DNA of 64,000 nucleotides from Acidobacteriaceae bacterium. GTDB taxonomy: Bacteria > Acidobacteriota > Terriglobia > Terriglobales > Acidobacteriaceae. Made by a program: the position numbers and the translations under genes. Positions 1-8,619 of this stretch are shown here, piece by piece. The DNA is taken from contig PLDC01000025.1 in the NCBI GenBank assembly GCA_003134995.1, positions 120,882 through 184,881 on the forward strand, read 5' to 3'. The notes under the pieces are model-generated. The model did no database searches and was not told the DNA's origin. It was given only the letters and a program-made list of their open reading frames with translations. Within the stretch, counting starts at the first letter, position 1. Every line of letters begins with the position of its first letter.

Positions 1-303
1 CCTGACCCGATCCAATCTCATTCCGACCAACCACCGGGCTACTGGTGGACGCCTTGGAAGTTTTTCTTCCCACAAGACGACTTCCTGCCGGCGCGCGCTC
101 GGTTGCTCCCGCCTGCCTACAGGTCCGGCAGGGAAGTGAGCTGTTTCTGATTTCGTAAATTTCCACGGCAGTTAGAAATTAACGGACAAAATCGTGTTAA
201 GGTCGCCAAAACGTCTCCGAACTTAGACGGCGACTCCACTTCGCCTCCCAACCGCATGGCGACATGCGTGGAAAGTTGAGTATCCCTTGAGGAGGAAAAT
301 TGT
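1..303. other. Left-edge region upstream of the amylase gene
   Basis: No complete gene is visible. On the plus strand, frame 1 is open from the window edge to a TGA at 148-150 (49 codons, rich in Pro, Trp and Phe near its start). It could be the C-terminal end of a gene entering from the left, but nothing in it is recognisable. The rest is the leader of the amylase gene, ending in a strong TGAGGAGG ribosome binding site at about 287-294. Confidence 0.3.
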
Positions 304-2433
304 ATGACGCGACCCCGTTGTTTCGCTTTGCTCTGCGCCGCTGTTTGCGCGTTGGTCTCTAACTACGCTTACGCTCAGGATTTTAAAAAACAAGTAATTT
401 ATCAAATCGTCACAGATCGCTTCTATGATGGCAATACGGCGAACGACACCTGCACCCGAGGCGCTGGCCTCTATGATTCCACCAAGACGAATTGGAATCT
501 TTACTGGGGCGGGGACTTGGCGGGGATTCAGGCGAACCTGACTTATCTCCATGGAATGGGAATTACTGCTATCTGGATTTCTCCGCCGGTGGAAAATATT
601 GACGTCAACATTCCGGATGGGAGTGGGAATCCGACCGCGCCTTATCACGGTTATTCGGCCGACGATTACATGAAGATCGACAACTTCTTTGGCGACTGCT
701 CGGAGACATGGACCGCATTCGATAATCTCATCACGGCTGCGCATAACCTGGGGATCAAGATTATTGTGGATTTTCCGGCGAACGACACGAACCAGCAGGA
801 TGCCGGCGAATACGGGTCGCTCTATAACAACGGCACGTTCATGGCGGCCTGCAACAACGACCCCAATGGTTATTTCCATCACAATCCTGAAATCGCCAAC
901 TTTGAGGATCGGTATCAACTTCAGTACTACACTCTCGAAGATCTTTGCGATCTGAACCAGGAGAACTCGACCATCGACGGCTATCTCAAGACGTCGCTAC
1001 AGACCTTTCAGCAGAATGGAACCGATGCCTTCCGCATGGATGCAGTGAAACACACCACATGGGGTTGGGAGTACAGCGAGGCAAATTCGATTTATAACAA
1101 TGCTCCGAGTTTTGTTTTCGGAGAGTGGTACGAATCAACCAGCGATACTCTGTTTGCGGATTCGGTGAAGTTCGCGAACAAGAGCGGCATGGCCCTTTAC
1201 GATTATCCCTTGGGACTTGCGTTGCGTGACGTGCTCGGCAACGGCAACAGCTTCTCAGAGGTGGACAGTGCTTTGAGCACAGAAGACAGCAGCTTCACCT
1301 GGCCGAATGATCTTGTCGATTGGGTCGACAATCAAGATCAACCGCGGCTGCTCAGCATGGATAACGATAATAATCGCCTCAACGAGGCTTTGGCATTTGA
1401 GTTAACGGCTCGCGGCATTCCAACCATCTATTATGGCGACGAGCAGTATCTTCACAACGACACCGGCGGCGGCGGTACGCCTTACAACCGCCCCTGGATG
1501 AATTCCTTTAGCACCACCACAACGGCTTACAAGCTCATCAGCAAGCTTGCCGCGCTGAGAACTGGAACCAACGACGCTCTGGCCTATGGAACGCAGGCGC
1601 AACGCTGGATGAACAGCGACGTCTACATTTATGAGCGGCAATTTTATGGCGATGTTGTTCTAGTGGCCATCAACAAAAACACAAGCACGAGTTATGCGAT
1701 CACGGGTTTGTACACGGCGCTGCCCGCGGGCAGCTACTCCGACTATCTTGGTGGTCTGCTGAACGGATTAGGCATCACCGTCACCGCCGGCAGCGGTGGA
1801 AATAATCCGGTAACAAATTTCACGCTTCCAGCCTATGGAGTAGCCGTTTGGGTCGCGAGTACGACACCAACGGCTCCTGAGGTTGGTTCCATTGGGCCAA
1901 CCGTGGGTCAGTCGGGAATGAAGGTAACGATCGCCGGGAAGAACTTGGGAAGCTCGACAGGAAGTGTCTTGTTCGGCACTACCAGCGCCACCATTAGTTC
2001 TTGGTCTGCGACCTCGGTTACATTCACCGTTCCGAATGTCTCGAACGGAGTCTACCTGGTCCAACTCAAGAATAGTTCCGGGACACTGGCCAACACCATT
2101 CAGTTCACCGTGCTCACGGCGAAGATGATTCCCGTGACCTTTACGGTCAACAACGCGAATCCCACGAACACCGGCGATTACATCTATTTGACCGGCAACA
2201 CGGTTGAGCTTGGCGACTGGGGCACTACATTTTCTACTGCTGTCGGCCCCATGCTCGATCCCAATTACCCGAGCTGGTTCCTGAATGTTTCGGCTCCAGC
2301 CTGCCAGAACATTCAGTTTAAGTTCATCGACATTCAGGCAAGCGGCAGTGTGGTTTGGGAAAATGGCTCAAATCACACCTACACAGTTCCGTGCAGCGGA
2401 ACCGGGTCGGTGACTGTCAGCTGGCAGTATTGA
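304..2433 (+). CDS. Secreted GH13 alpha-amylase / CGTase-like enzyme with TIG and CBM20 domains
   Basis: A 709-residue exported alpha-glucan-active enzyme. A signal peptide (about 1-25, ending AYAQ) precedes a GH13 catalytic barrel (about 28-520), an IPT/TIG domain (about 523-605) and a C-terminal CBM20 starch-binding domain (about 608-709). This is the domain order of cyclodextrin glucanotransferases and maltogenic amylases. The catalytic triad is present: nucleophile Asp246 in FRMDAVKH, acid Glu274 in FGEWY and Asp345 in VDNQD. The usual His after Asn in region I is Asp161 (ANDT), and the usual His of region IV is Gln344, so both His residues that normally bind sugar at subsite -1 are missing. 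The start follows TGAGGAGG. Whether it hydrolyses starch or transglycosylates cannot be decided from sequence. Confidence 0.9.
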   Translation: MTRPRCFALLCAAVCALVSNYAYAQDFKKQVIYQIVTDRFYDGNTANDTCTRGAGLYDSTKTNWNLYWGGDLAGIQANLTYLHGMGITAIWISPPVENIDVNIPDGSGNPTAPYHGYSADDYMKIDNFFGDCSETWTAFDNLITAAHNLGIKIIVDFPANDTNQQDAGEYGSLYNNGTFMAACNNDPNGYFHHNPEIANFEDRYQLQYYTLEDLCDLNQENSTIDGYLKTSLQTFQQNGTDAFRMDAVKHTTWGWEYSEANSIYNNAPSFVFGEWYESTSDTLFADSVKFANKSGMALYDYPLGLALRDVLGNGNSFSEVDSALSTEDSSFTWPNDLVDWVDNQDQPRLLSMDNDNNRLNEALAFELTARGIPTIYYGDEQYLHNDTGGGGTPYNRPWMNSFSTTTTAYKLISKLAALRTGTNDALAYGTQAQRWMNSDVYIYERQFYGDVVLVAINKNTSTSYAITGLYTALPAGSYSDYLGGLLNGLGITVTAGSGGNNPVTNFTLPAYGVAVWVASTTPTAPEVGSIGPTVGQSGMKVTIAGKNLGSSTGSVLFGTTSATISSWSATSVTFTVPNVSNGVYLVQLKNSSGTLANTIQFTVLTAKMIPVTFTVNNANPTNTGDYIYLTGNTVELGDWGTTFSTAVGPMLDPNYPSWFLNVSAPACQNIQFKFIDIQASGSVVWENGSNHTYTVPCSGTGSVTVSWQY

Positions 2434-2446
2434 AAATTGCACGATG

Positions 2447-2482
2447 GCCTCCGCTCAGGGCAATCCCCCTCTGGGCGGAGGC
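2447..2482. terminator. Hairpin between convergent genes
   Basis: Arms GCCTCCGCTCAG (2447-2458) and CTGGGCGGAGGC (2471-2482) pair at 11 of 12 positions around a 12-nt loop. It lies just after the amylase stop and reaches the stop of the opposing FNT gene. There is no clear T tract, so it may be a bidirectional or Rho-assisted terminator. Confidence 0.5.
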
Positions 2483-3345
2483 TAACCTTCTACTATGTCT
2501 TTTCCGCCGACGACCTGCGCGTGGCCGAGCGCAGCCACGAGGGATACGCCCCCGATGATGTTTCCCAGCAATGTCGGGACGAAGAACTGCGCAAAATAGA
2601 TTTTCCACGAAATGACGTGGGTGACGATCAGGAAAAACATTGTGGTTGAGCCCGCGATGATGTGGCTGAACCCGCTGATGCCGATGAGATAGGTAACCAG
2701 GATGATGATGCTAACGCGCGCGGACTCTGCTCCCGGAAGGAGCCATACCATCAGGGCGATCAACCAGCCCGCGAAAATGCCGCGCACCAGCACGGTCCCG
2801 AATCCTGCGCCCAGATGAGAGGTCCCGATTTCCGTCAAAGACTGTTGGATGCTCGAATCGAAAATATGTATTTTCCCGATGCATAGCGCGAACAAGAATG
2901 TTCCGAACAGATTCGACGCAAGCACCACCATCCACAAACGAAGCATGCGGAGCAGAGTGGAAAGGTCTTTGCGCGCCAATAAGGGCAATACAACGGTGAG
3001 CGTGTTTTCGGTAAAGAGTTGCTGGCGCCCCAAGATGACCATTAAAAATCCGATGCAGTAACCGGCGCGGGATATCAACGGACGCCACGGTTGATCGGGC
3101 AAGCGGGCGGCCAGTATTCCTTCCGCAATGAAGGACGATCCCATCGAGAGCCCCGCGGCGAACGCGGACCACGCTAAGGCGGAGGCGGTGCGGTGCAGTT
3201 CTTCTTCGCCTTCGAGCCGAATGGTTTCGTAGACGACATTTGCGCCGATCGCCAGGCGCTCCTCGACCTGCTTTTTCTCGGCACGGGTTGAGATGGTTAG
3301 TACTTTGTCCGCGGGTTGATCGGTTTTCGCTGGCTTCTTGTTCAT
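2482..3345 (-). CDS. Formate/nitrite transporter (FNT) family protein, YfdC-like
   Basis: An inner-membrane channel of about 287 residues. The N-terminal ~45 residues are charged and cytoplasmic. Six hydrophobic segments follow, with family-like stretches such as the GLSMGSSFIAEG region and a LGRQQLFTENTL region typical of the YfdC branch. Members of this family conduct small monovalent anions (formate, nitrite) or small acids; the substrate here is not known. The preferred start is the ATG at 3345, directly preceded by a TTG codon. The start lies 3 nt after the stop of the upstream secreted-protein gene, so the two are probably translated as a coupled pair. Confidence 0.85.
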   Translation of the reverse strand: MNKKPAKTDQPADKVLTISTRAEKKQVEERLAIGANVVYETIRLEGEEELHRTASALAWSAFAAGLSMGSSFIAEGILAARLPDQPWRPLISRAGYCIGFLMVILGRQQLFTENTLTVVLPLLARKDLSTLLRMLRLWMVVLASNLFGTFLFALCIGKIHIFDSSIQQSLTEIGTSHLGAGFGTVLVRGIFAGWLIALMVWLLPGAESARVSIIILVTYLIGISGFSHIIAGSTTMFFLIVTHVISWKIYFAQFFVPTLLGNIIGGVSLVAALGHAQVVGGKDIVEG

Positions 3346-3348
3346 CAA

Positions 3349-4293
3349 TTATCGCTGCGGTGACAACTTCGTTCGAGCTTGATCTTCTCGATGGGTGTTG
3401 TTATTTGCCGTGACCTGCCCCGCGCATTGCTTTTGTAGTTCTTCAGCAGCTTGAGCAAACGTCAAGTTGTCTGACACTCTCCGAAAATTGCTTCGGACTT
3501 CATCTTGTTGCACCGAAATGGTCTTGAAGAACAGAGCTTTGCCGCGCATATCGACATGCAGGAGAGTAACTTCCCAATATCCCGGTCCGACTTCCGATTG
3601 TTTGACGTGAAATGTGCCGCCTTGATCCAGGTGACCGAGCAAGCCGCCGTAAAATTTGACGGGATGGATAAGATGGCCCTCGATCTCCGCGAGCCGATTC
3701 TGCTTTTCGTCAATCAAAATCCGACCTTCCATCGTATGAAAGACTTCGGCTTCGTGGGACGAAGGATGGAAATTCGGGTTCGGCTGAATCAGGATTTCGA
3801 CCAGGCCGTTCTTACGCTCTCCGAACTTCGCATTGAATGCATCCGGCAACATCTTGAACAAATCCTCGGTCTGGCGCGCGTCTTCCTGCTGAGCGCGTTG
3901 TTGCTTTTTCCGATCGGCGGGTTTCTGCACCAGATTCTGAATGCGCTGGTCTTCTTGTTTTTGTTCTTCCGCGGTGATTGGCCGTCCGTTTACCGACGAT
4001 AACCGGGCAAGGTCGCCTTCACTGGTCTCGACGATCCATTTCACTTGCTTTTTGCCGGGATCATTTGCTGTCACTTGATACATCCAGTGACTGTGATCAT
4101 TGGATTGACCTTTTAGCTCGCTATCGACTGCTTTGCTTAAAAGTTCATTGGCCGATGCGTCTTTTTGAGCGGACGCGCTCTGGGGAAAAGCTGAAATGGG
4201 AGAAACAACCGCGAGAAAAATTCCGAGCAGGATGGAAGTCGAGATTCCGCTTTCACGTTTTGACTGGCTGATGAAGGGTCGTTTTAATTTCAT
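3349..4293 (-). CDS. Predicted exported protein of unknown function
   Basis: About 314 residues with an N-terminal signal/anchor segment (ISTSILLGIFLAVVSPISAF). A charged coiled-coil-like stretch rich in Gln, Lys and Glu follows (AEEQKQEDQRIQ, DRKKQQRAQQEDARQ), then a region with beta-strand character (GRILIDEKQNRLAEIEGHL). I recognise no named domain; similar secreted proteins are common in Acidobacteriota. The ATG at 4293 is chosen because GGGGAGG stands 6 nt before it; the frame also runs upstream to a GTG at 4326 without such a site. The FNT gene follows after 3 nt, suggesting an operon and perhaps a shared role. Confidence 0.7.
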   Translation of the reverse strand: MKLKRPFISQSKRESGISTSILLGIFLAVVSPISAFPQSASAQKDASANELLSKAVDSELKGQSNDHSHWMYQVTANDPGKKQVKWIVETSEGDLARLSSVNGRPITAEEQKQEDQRIQNLVQKPADRKKQQRAQQEDARQTEDLFKMLPDAFNAKFGERKNGLVEILIQPNPNFHPSSHEAEVFHTMEGRILIDEKQNRLAEIEGHLIHPVKFYGGLLGHLDQGGTFHVKQSEVGPGYWEVTLLHVDMRGKALFFKTISVQQDEVRSNFRRVSDNLTFAQAAEELQKQCAGQVTANNNTHREDQARTKLSPQR

Positions 4294-4501
4294 TTCGCGC
4301 CTCCCCGCGACGGCGTTATGCTCCACAGTAAAAGCCTAACCGAGAACTCGGCTGGGAACATCGAACGCATGCTGTAGTTCCTTCGAATGTTTGCCGTAGC
4401 TGGGACATCCGTACGGTAAATGCAGGATGGAACGAGGGTTTCCATCCGGCTACGATCGGAACGCTGAACTTTACTTCTAAACGCTCAACTGAGGAGGAAT
4501 T

Positions 4502-4939
4502 ATGCCCGCACAAGAGACAATTCAGCGCGCCCGCGAGGACGCTCGTGAGGGGAAGTCTCCGTCTACGCAGGCGGGGGAGTTTGTACGCGAAGAGATCCAT
4601 CATGTTCGAGAAGGGAAACACGGAGCACGATCGGCGAAGCAGGCGATTGCGATTGGGCTTTCGAAAGCACGGCGAGCGGGCGTGAAGCTAAGTGCACCCA
4701 AGGGTTCGGCGGTATTGCGAAAGAAGGCCGCGCAGGACGAGAAGGCTAGCAAGAATCCGCAGCACAAAACATCCGCGACTCGTTCTCGCGCAACCGAGGC
4801 TGCATTGAAACGCGAGCCGCGAACTTCCGCGAGCAAATCAGCGCTGGCGCGGCAAACTAAGAGCGCCGCGGCGAAGAGGGGAAAATCCGCACGCAACGTT
4901 GCCGCGAAGAAGGGTGCTCGCACTCGCAAGGCTGCCTAA
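4502..4939 (+). CDS. DUF6496 protein with Lys/Ala-rich histone-like tail
   Basis: A 145-residue basic protein. The N-terminal ~65 residues resemble the DUF6496 family (REGKHGARSAKQAIAIGLSK followed by ARRAGVKL). The rest is a low-complexity Lys/Ala/Ser/Arg tail with KSAAAKRGKSARN- and KKGARTRKAA-type stretches, like bacterial histone H1-like proteins. A nucleic-acid-binding role is inferred from charge only. AGGAGG lies 5 nt before the ATG, indicating strong translation. Confidence 0.8.
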   Translation: MPAQETIQRAREDAREGKSPSTQAGEFVREEIHHVREGKHGARSAKQAIAIGLSKARRAGVKLSAPKGSAVLRKKAAQDEKASKNPQHKTSATRSRATEAALKREPRTSASKSALARQTKSAAAKRGKSARNVAAKKGARTRKAA

Positions 4940-4966
4940 AGACTAGTAAACAGATTCGGCGAGATG

Positions 4967-4998
4967 GGGACGCTGCCAGCGACTGCTCTCCGCGTCCC
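4967..4998 (+). terminator. Rho-independent terminator
   Basis: Perfect 7-bp arms GGGACGC (4967-4973) and GCGTCCC (4992-4998) are followed by TTTTC, just downstream of the DUF6496 gene. The 18-nt loop is long for the class. Confidence 0.6.
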
Positions 4999-5053
4999 TT
5001 TTCACTACTAAGCATCGTTAAGAAGAAATCGGGAAGGTCGTCCTAAGGTAGGT

Positions 5054-5090
5054 CCTAGGCGCACGCGAACAGCGCCCGCGTGCGCCTAGG
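5054..5090. terminator. Perfect 14-bp hairpin downstream of the small membrane protein gene
   Basis: CCTAGGCGCACGCG (5054-5067) and its exact reverse complement (5077-5090) enclose a 9-nt loop. It lies 12 nt beyond the stop of the minus-strand small membrane protein gene. It has no T tract on either strand, so it may serve as an RNA 3' stabiliser rather than a classical terminator. Confidence 0.55.
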
Positions 5091-5101
5091 AGTAGGGGCT
5101 A

Positions 5102-5257
5102 TCAGGCGGTGCGTGAACCCATAACAAAGTGAAGCACGAGCGAGATGACGGCAAACAGCAATAGAAGGTGGATCAGTCCGCCGGCGACGTGAAACACCAT
5201 AAATCCGCCGAGCCACGCAATTAACAGGATTACGAAGAGCACGGTCCAGATACTCAT
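5102..5257 (-). CDS. lmo0937-family small membrane protein
   Basis: A 51-residue, almost wholly hydrophobic protein (starts MSIWTVLFVILLIAWLGGF, ends FVMGSRTA). It has two predicted membrane segments separated by HVAGGLIH. Size and sequence style match the lmo0937 family of small stress-associated membrane proteins found widely in bacteria; function is unknown. GGAGG stands 6 nt before the ATG. It lies between a DUF6496 gene and an AI-2E family gene. Confidence 0.8.
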   Translation of the reverse strand: MSIWTVLFVILLIAWLGGFMVFHVAGGLIHLLLLFAVISLVLHFVMGSRTA

Positions 5258-5353
5258 GAGTTTCCTCCGATTCGAATTGTTTTCGGCTTCGTGAGCCGGA
5301 AGTCAGATGAAATCAAAACCGGAACAGTTGCTTATTGCTTCAGGGGCGGGAAT

Positions 5354-6547
5354 TTACTCGCCCAACCATGCGCCCAGTCCGCGAAGCGAATCGACGTAGT
5401 CGCAGACAATTTTGGTTGCTCCCACTAAAGGCACGGCAAGTATGAGCCCCATCGCTCCCCAGATCCACGCCCAAAAAAACAAAGAGAGAGTCACGACGAG
5501 TGGATTTAACCGCAGCCGCTTCCCCACGATTTTGGGGTAGAGAACGTTCATCGCAATCAAATGCAAGCCAATGACTGAGAGGACAATGATCGCCACTCCC
5601 GTTCGATCTACGGTTCCGATACCGGCAGCCAGAGGAGGCAGGACAGCCAGAAATACGCCGAGATAAGGAACGAGGCTCGCGAATCCGGTAATTACTCCCA
5701 GGAAATAAAAATAGGGAATGCCCACATACCAGAACACAACGGTGCTGACGCCGGCGCCCACGAGGCCGATGAGCACGTTCCCGATAATAAAGCTGCGGAT
5801 CATGGCCGAGATGCGACCCGCGGTGCGATGCGCGACTAAGCGGTGCTCTTTCGGAAATAGCCGCACGGTGGCCGCGAGCATGTGATCTTTCCACGTCAGC
5901 ATGAAGTAGATCAGAAAAGGTATGAACGAAATCGCGAGCACGACCTCACCAAGGGTTCCGGTGCCGGCCGAAATTACGCGGGATAGACCTGGTGCCTCTT
6001 GCACTTCGACAGCCAGCGGCTGCTTGCCAACCTTGGGAGAGGCCAGTACAGAACGCGTGCTCTCTTCGAGCCTGGTGGTTTGCGCCCGAAAGTTTGCCAG
6101 AGTGTCGTGTATCTTTCCGGAATAGTTCGGTAATTCGATAGCGAAATCGACGGCGCGATTGTAGAAGAAATAAGTGAGGTTCGCAGCCACGCACACCAGG
6201 AGCGCCACGGCAATCAACGCACCCACAGACCGAGGAATGCGTATTCGCGCGAACCATCCAACAAGCGGCTCGACCACGAATGCCAGCAGGATCGCCACCA
6301 GCGTCGTAACCATCACAAGTTTCAGCAAATACAGCAGGCCGATCACCGCGATGGCCGCAACGACAATCTGCGCGATAGAGCCAGCGCGAATCGAGGCATG
6401 CAGAACCTCCGCCTCTTCAATCACAATTGCAGTCGTAGGCAGATCCTGATTCTCCGACGCGTGCGGCCGTTTTAGTTCGGAAGAGGGAGTTGCGGAATTC
6501 GACTCGTCGATACTCACGGGTGTCGCGGGATTGGCTTGGAGGGGCAT
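5354..6547 (-). CDS. AI-2E family transporter (PerM/YdiK-like)
   Basis: A 397-residue inner-membrane protein. A ~55-residue polar N-terminus is followed by paired membrane helices, a soluble amphipathic stretch (about 125-195) and a second block of five or so helices containing the family-like PYFYFLGVITGFASLVPYLG and GKRLRLNPLVV regions. The family was named for autoinducer-2 export, but many members move other small molecules or sodium/protons, so the substrate is open. It is single and divergent from nothing obvious; 169 nt of unassigned sequence precede it. Confidence 0.88.
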   Translation of the reverse strand: MPLQANPATPVSIDESNSATPSSELKRPHASENQDLPTTAIVIEEAEVLHASIRAGSIAQIVVAAIAVIGLLYLLKLVMVTTLVAILLAFVVEPLVGWFARIRIPRSVGALIAVALLVCVAANLTYFFYNRAVDFAIELPNYSGKIHDTLANFRAQTTRLEESTRSVLASPKVGKQPLAVEVQEAPGLSRVISAGTGTLGEVVLAISFIPFLIYFMLTWKDHMLAATVRLFPKEHRLVAHRTAGRISAMIRSFIIGNVLIGLVGAGVSTVVFWYVGIPYFYFLGVITGFASLVPYLGVFLAVLPPLAAGIGTVDRTGVAIIVLSVIGLHLIAMNVLYPKIVGKRLRLNPLVVTLSLFFWAWIWGAMGLILAVPLVGATKIVCDYVDSLRGLGAWLGE

Positions 6548-6716
6548 AAGTATACGGGCACCATCCTGGCAATTGCATCGACAACAACATCACACTATCG
6601 GTTGGTTGATGTCGATTCGCACATCGGGTTTTCCATGTACTGGGAGAAGACATTTATCTTACGAGCGACACACCAAGCTGAGATTGGCAGTGGGCCGACG
6701 ATTTAAAAGGTGAGTG

Positions 6717-7724
6717 TCAACCCAGCCGCTTGGCGATTGTGCAGTACAAGTCAATTGCGTCAGCCAGTTGCTGCTTGTCAATGAACTCTCGTTCGGTGTG
6801 CGCGACGTGGATCGATCCTGGGCCGATCAGCAGGGGCTCGCCCCAGTTGGTTAGGCGGGGAATGTCAGTGGTGAAGGCGGCGATCATCGTAGGTAGGCCG
6901 TCGATGGTACGCAGTCGCAGGAAAGGCAACTCCAGAGGGAATTCGATTTTCACCTGATCGCCCGCAGCCGCAAGAATCTCGCGCCGAAGATCCTGCGATG
7001 GACCAACCAAGCGATAAACCAAATCCGCGTGAGCGTGATCGGGAATCACATTGGGCGCGCGTCCGCCTTCGATTAGACCAATGTTGAGCGTGCAGGGACC
7101 AATCTCGGGATCCGATGGCAACGGCATTGCGAGCAGCCGGCTTAGCGCTGCGATCAGCTTGTCGATCGCGGATTCGCCGAGCTCTGGATAAGCCGAATGA
7201 GCCATGCGTCCGGAGGCGGTGACCTCGACCCGTAAAGTTCCCTTCGAGGCCAGCGCGATGTGGTTCTCGGTGGGTTCGCCGTTTACCAAATATTTTGCAG
7301 CGTGTGCTGGCTGGCTCGCCGCATAGTCGTTCGCCACTTTCGCACCGAGGCTGTCACGCTCTTCTCCCACAACAAACAGTAAACCAACGTAGATACCTTG
7401 TTGCCACAGGCGCTCGGAAGCCGCAATCTGCGCGGCGATGATTCCTTTTGCGTCGCAAGAACCGCGTCCGTAAATGCGCGTAGCATCTTCGGAGGACGGA
7501 ATGAACGGAGGGACCGTATCCATGTGGGTGGAGAAAACTATTGCCGGATGCGGCTGCTCCGGTGATGTGGCGTAAAGATTGAAGCGATCGTCCTGCACCG
7601 GGATTCTCCGCGTCTGATAGCCGACGCGGCAGAGTTCTCCATAGAGATAATTTCCGACTGCAGCTTCGTTGCCAGAGATGGATTCGATGTCGATGAGTTG
7701 GCGAGTGAGAGTGATGGCGTCCAT
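6717..7724 (-). CDS. M20 family metallopeptidase (ArgE/DapE type)
   Basis: A 335-residue cytoplasmic zinc hydrolase. Metal and catalytic motifs are in order: STHMDTVP (His67, Asp69), GRGSCDAKG (bridging Asp91), VGEE (Glu121/Glu122) and NGEPTEN (Glu150). A dimerisation lid domain follows. The family removes acyl groups from amino acids or cleaves dipeptides; members include acetylornithine and succinyl-diaminopimelate deacetylases. The specificity cannot be fixed, and there are no arginine or lysine pathway neighbours. The upstream spacer carries a long inverted repeat. Confidence 0.88.
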   Translation of the reverse strand: MDAITLTRQLIDIESISGNEAAVGNYLYGELCRVGYQTRRIPVQDDRFNLYATSPEQPHPAIVFSTHMDTVPPFIPSSEDATRIYGRGSCDAKGIIAAQIAASERLWQQGIYVGLLFVVGEERDSLGAKVANDYAASQPAHAAKYLVNGEPTENHIALASKGTLRVEVTASGRMAHSAYPELGESAIDKLIAALSRLLAMPLPSDPEIGPCTLNIGLIEGGRAPNVIPDHAHADLVYRLVGPSQDLRREILAAAGDQVKIEFPLELPFLRLRTIDGLPTMIAAFTTDIPRLTNWGEPLLIGPGSIHVAHTEREFIDKQQLADAIDLYCTIAKRLG

Positions 7725-7768
7725 TAGGGAAAAGAATAGCAGACGGAAAAGTGGGAATGCAGACGTAA

Positions 7769-7855
7769 GAAGTCAGAAAGCAGAAGTAAGAGCTTTCAAA
7801 AGCTGGCTCACCAACCGGTTCTACTTCTGCATTCTTACTTCTGCATTCTGACTTC
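7769..7855. repeat. 23-bp inverted repeat in a divergent spacer
   Basis: The left arm 7769-7791 and right arm 7833-7855 are reverse complements at 22 of 23 positions. They are made of the iterated word AGAAGT / ACTTCT and enclose 41 nt. The element fills the spacer between the divergently transcribed M20 peptidase and alpha/beta hydrolase genes. Confidence 0.85.
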
Positions 7856-7870
7856 ATGTAATCTGTTGCT

Positions 7871-8563
7871 GTGATTGCCCAGGGTTCAACCATCAAGTCG
7901 CTATTCCTCGAAGGCCCGGCGGGAAGGCTCGAAGCGTTGCTCAATACCGGCGCCGAGAATGCGACGCATGCGGCTGTCGTCTGCCATCCGCATCCGCTGT
8001 TTGGCGGGACGCTGCACAACAAGGTTGTGTTCCACACCATGAAGGCGCTGAATAGTTTTGGTTTTCCCGTGCTGCGCTTCAACTTTCGCGGGGCGGGACT
8101 CAGCCATGGAGAACACGATCGCGGCAACGGAGAAGTGGAAGATGTTCTTACCGCGCTCAACTGGCTGGACGCGGAGTTTCACCTGCCGCTGTTGTTTGCG
8201 GGATTTTCTTTCGGCGCGGCGGTCGGATTGCAGGCCGCGTGCCCGGATGCGCGGGTGCAGGCATTGATTGGAGTTGGCGTTCCAGCGATTCCTGTGGCTG
8301 CCGACACGGAAACACCGCGAGTTTATACATTCGATTTCCTGCGCGAGTGCTCGAAGCCGAAACTGTTCGTCAGTGGAGCGCGGGATTCGTTCGGTCCGCG
8401 AGCGAAGTTGGAGGCTCTGGTCGCGTCGGCGGCGGAGCCGAAGAAGCTTGTGGTAATCGAAGGCGCAGATCATTTTTTTGAAGGGCGGCTGCGCGAACTG
8501 CGGGAAGTGATTGAGGGCTGGGTGAAAGAAGCTGTCAGCTCTCGGCCGTCGGCCTTCAGCTAA
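7871..8563 (+). CDS. Alpha/beta hydrolase of the dienelactone hydrolase-like group
   Basis: A 230-residue cytoplasmic serine hydrolase. CHPHPLFGGTLHNK is characteristic of this group (often called alpha/beta hydrolase YdeN/YuxL-like or serine aminopeptidase-like). The nucleophile elbow is GFSFG (Ser113); the acid is probably the Asp in SGARDSFG and the base the His in GADHFFEG. The substrate is unknown. The start is a GTG at 7871 with no strong ribosome binding site. The last ten codons (VSSRPSAFS region) fall in an AGCT/GGCC word-repeat spacer, which suggests the C-terminus was extended by repeat DNA. Confidence 0.85.
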   Translation: MIAQGSTIKSLFLEGPAGRLEALLNTGAENATHAAVVCHPHPLFGGTLHNKVVFHTMKALNSFGFPVLRFNFRGAGLSHGEHDRGNGEVEDVLTALNWLDAEFHLPLLFAGFSFGAAVGLQAACPDARVQALIGVGVPAIPVAADTETPRVYTFDFLRECSKPKLFVSGARDSFGPRAKLEALVASAAEPKKLVVIEGADHFFEGRLRELREVIEGWVKEAVSSRPSAFS

Positions 8564-8606
8564 GCGCCACTACCTCGCATCTACGTTACGGCTGAAAGCT
8601 GCTCGT

Positions 8607-8612
8607 TATAAT
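8607..8612 (+). promoter_or_regulatory. -10 box placing transcription start at the glycerate kinase ATG
   Basis: A consensus TATAAT ends 7 nt before the ATG at 8620. With normal -10 to start spacing, transcription would begin at or next to the A of the start codon. There is no Shine-Dalgarno sequence and no good -35 box. Confidence 0.45.
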
Positions 8613-8619
8613 TCTTGCC

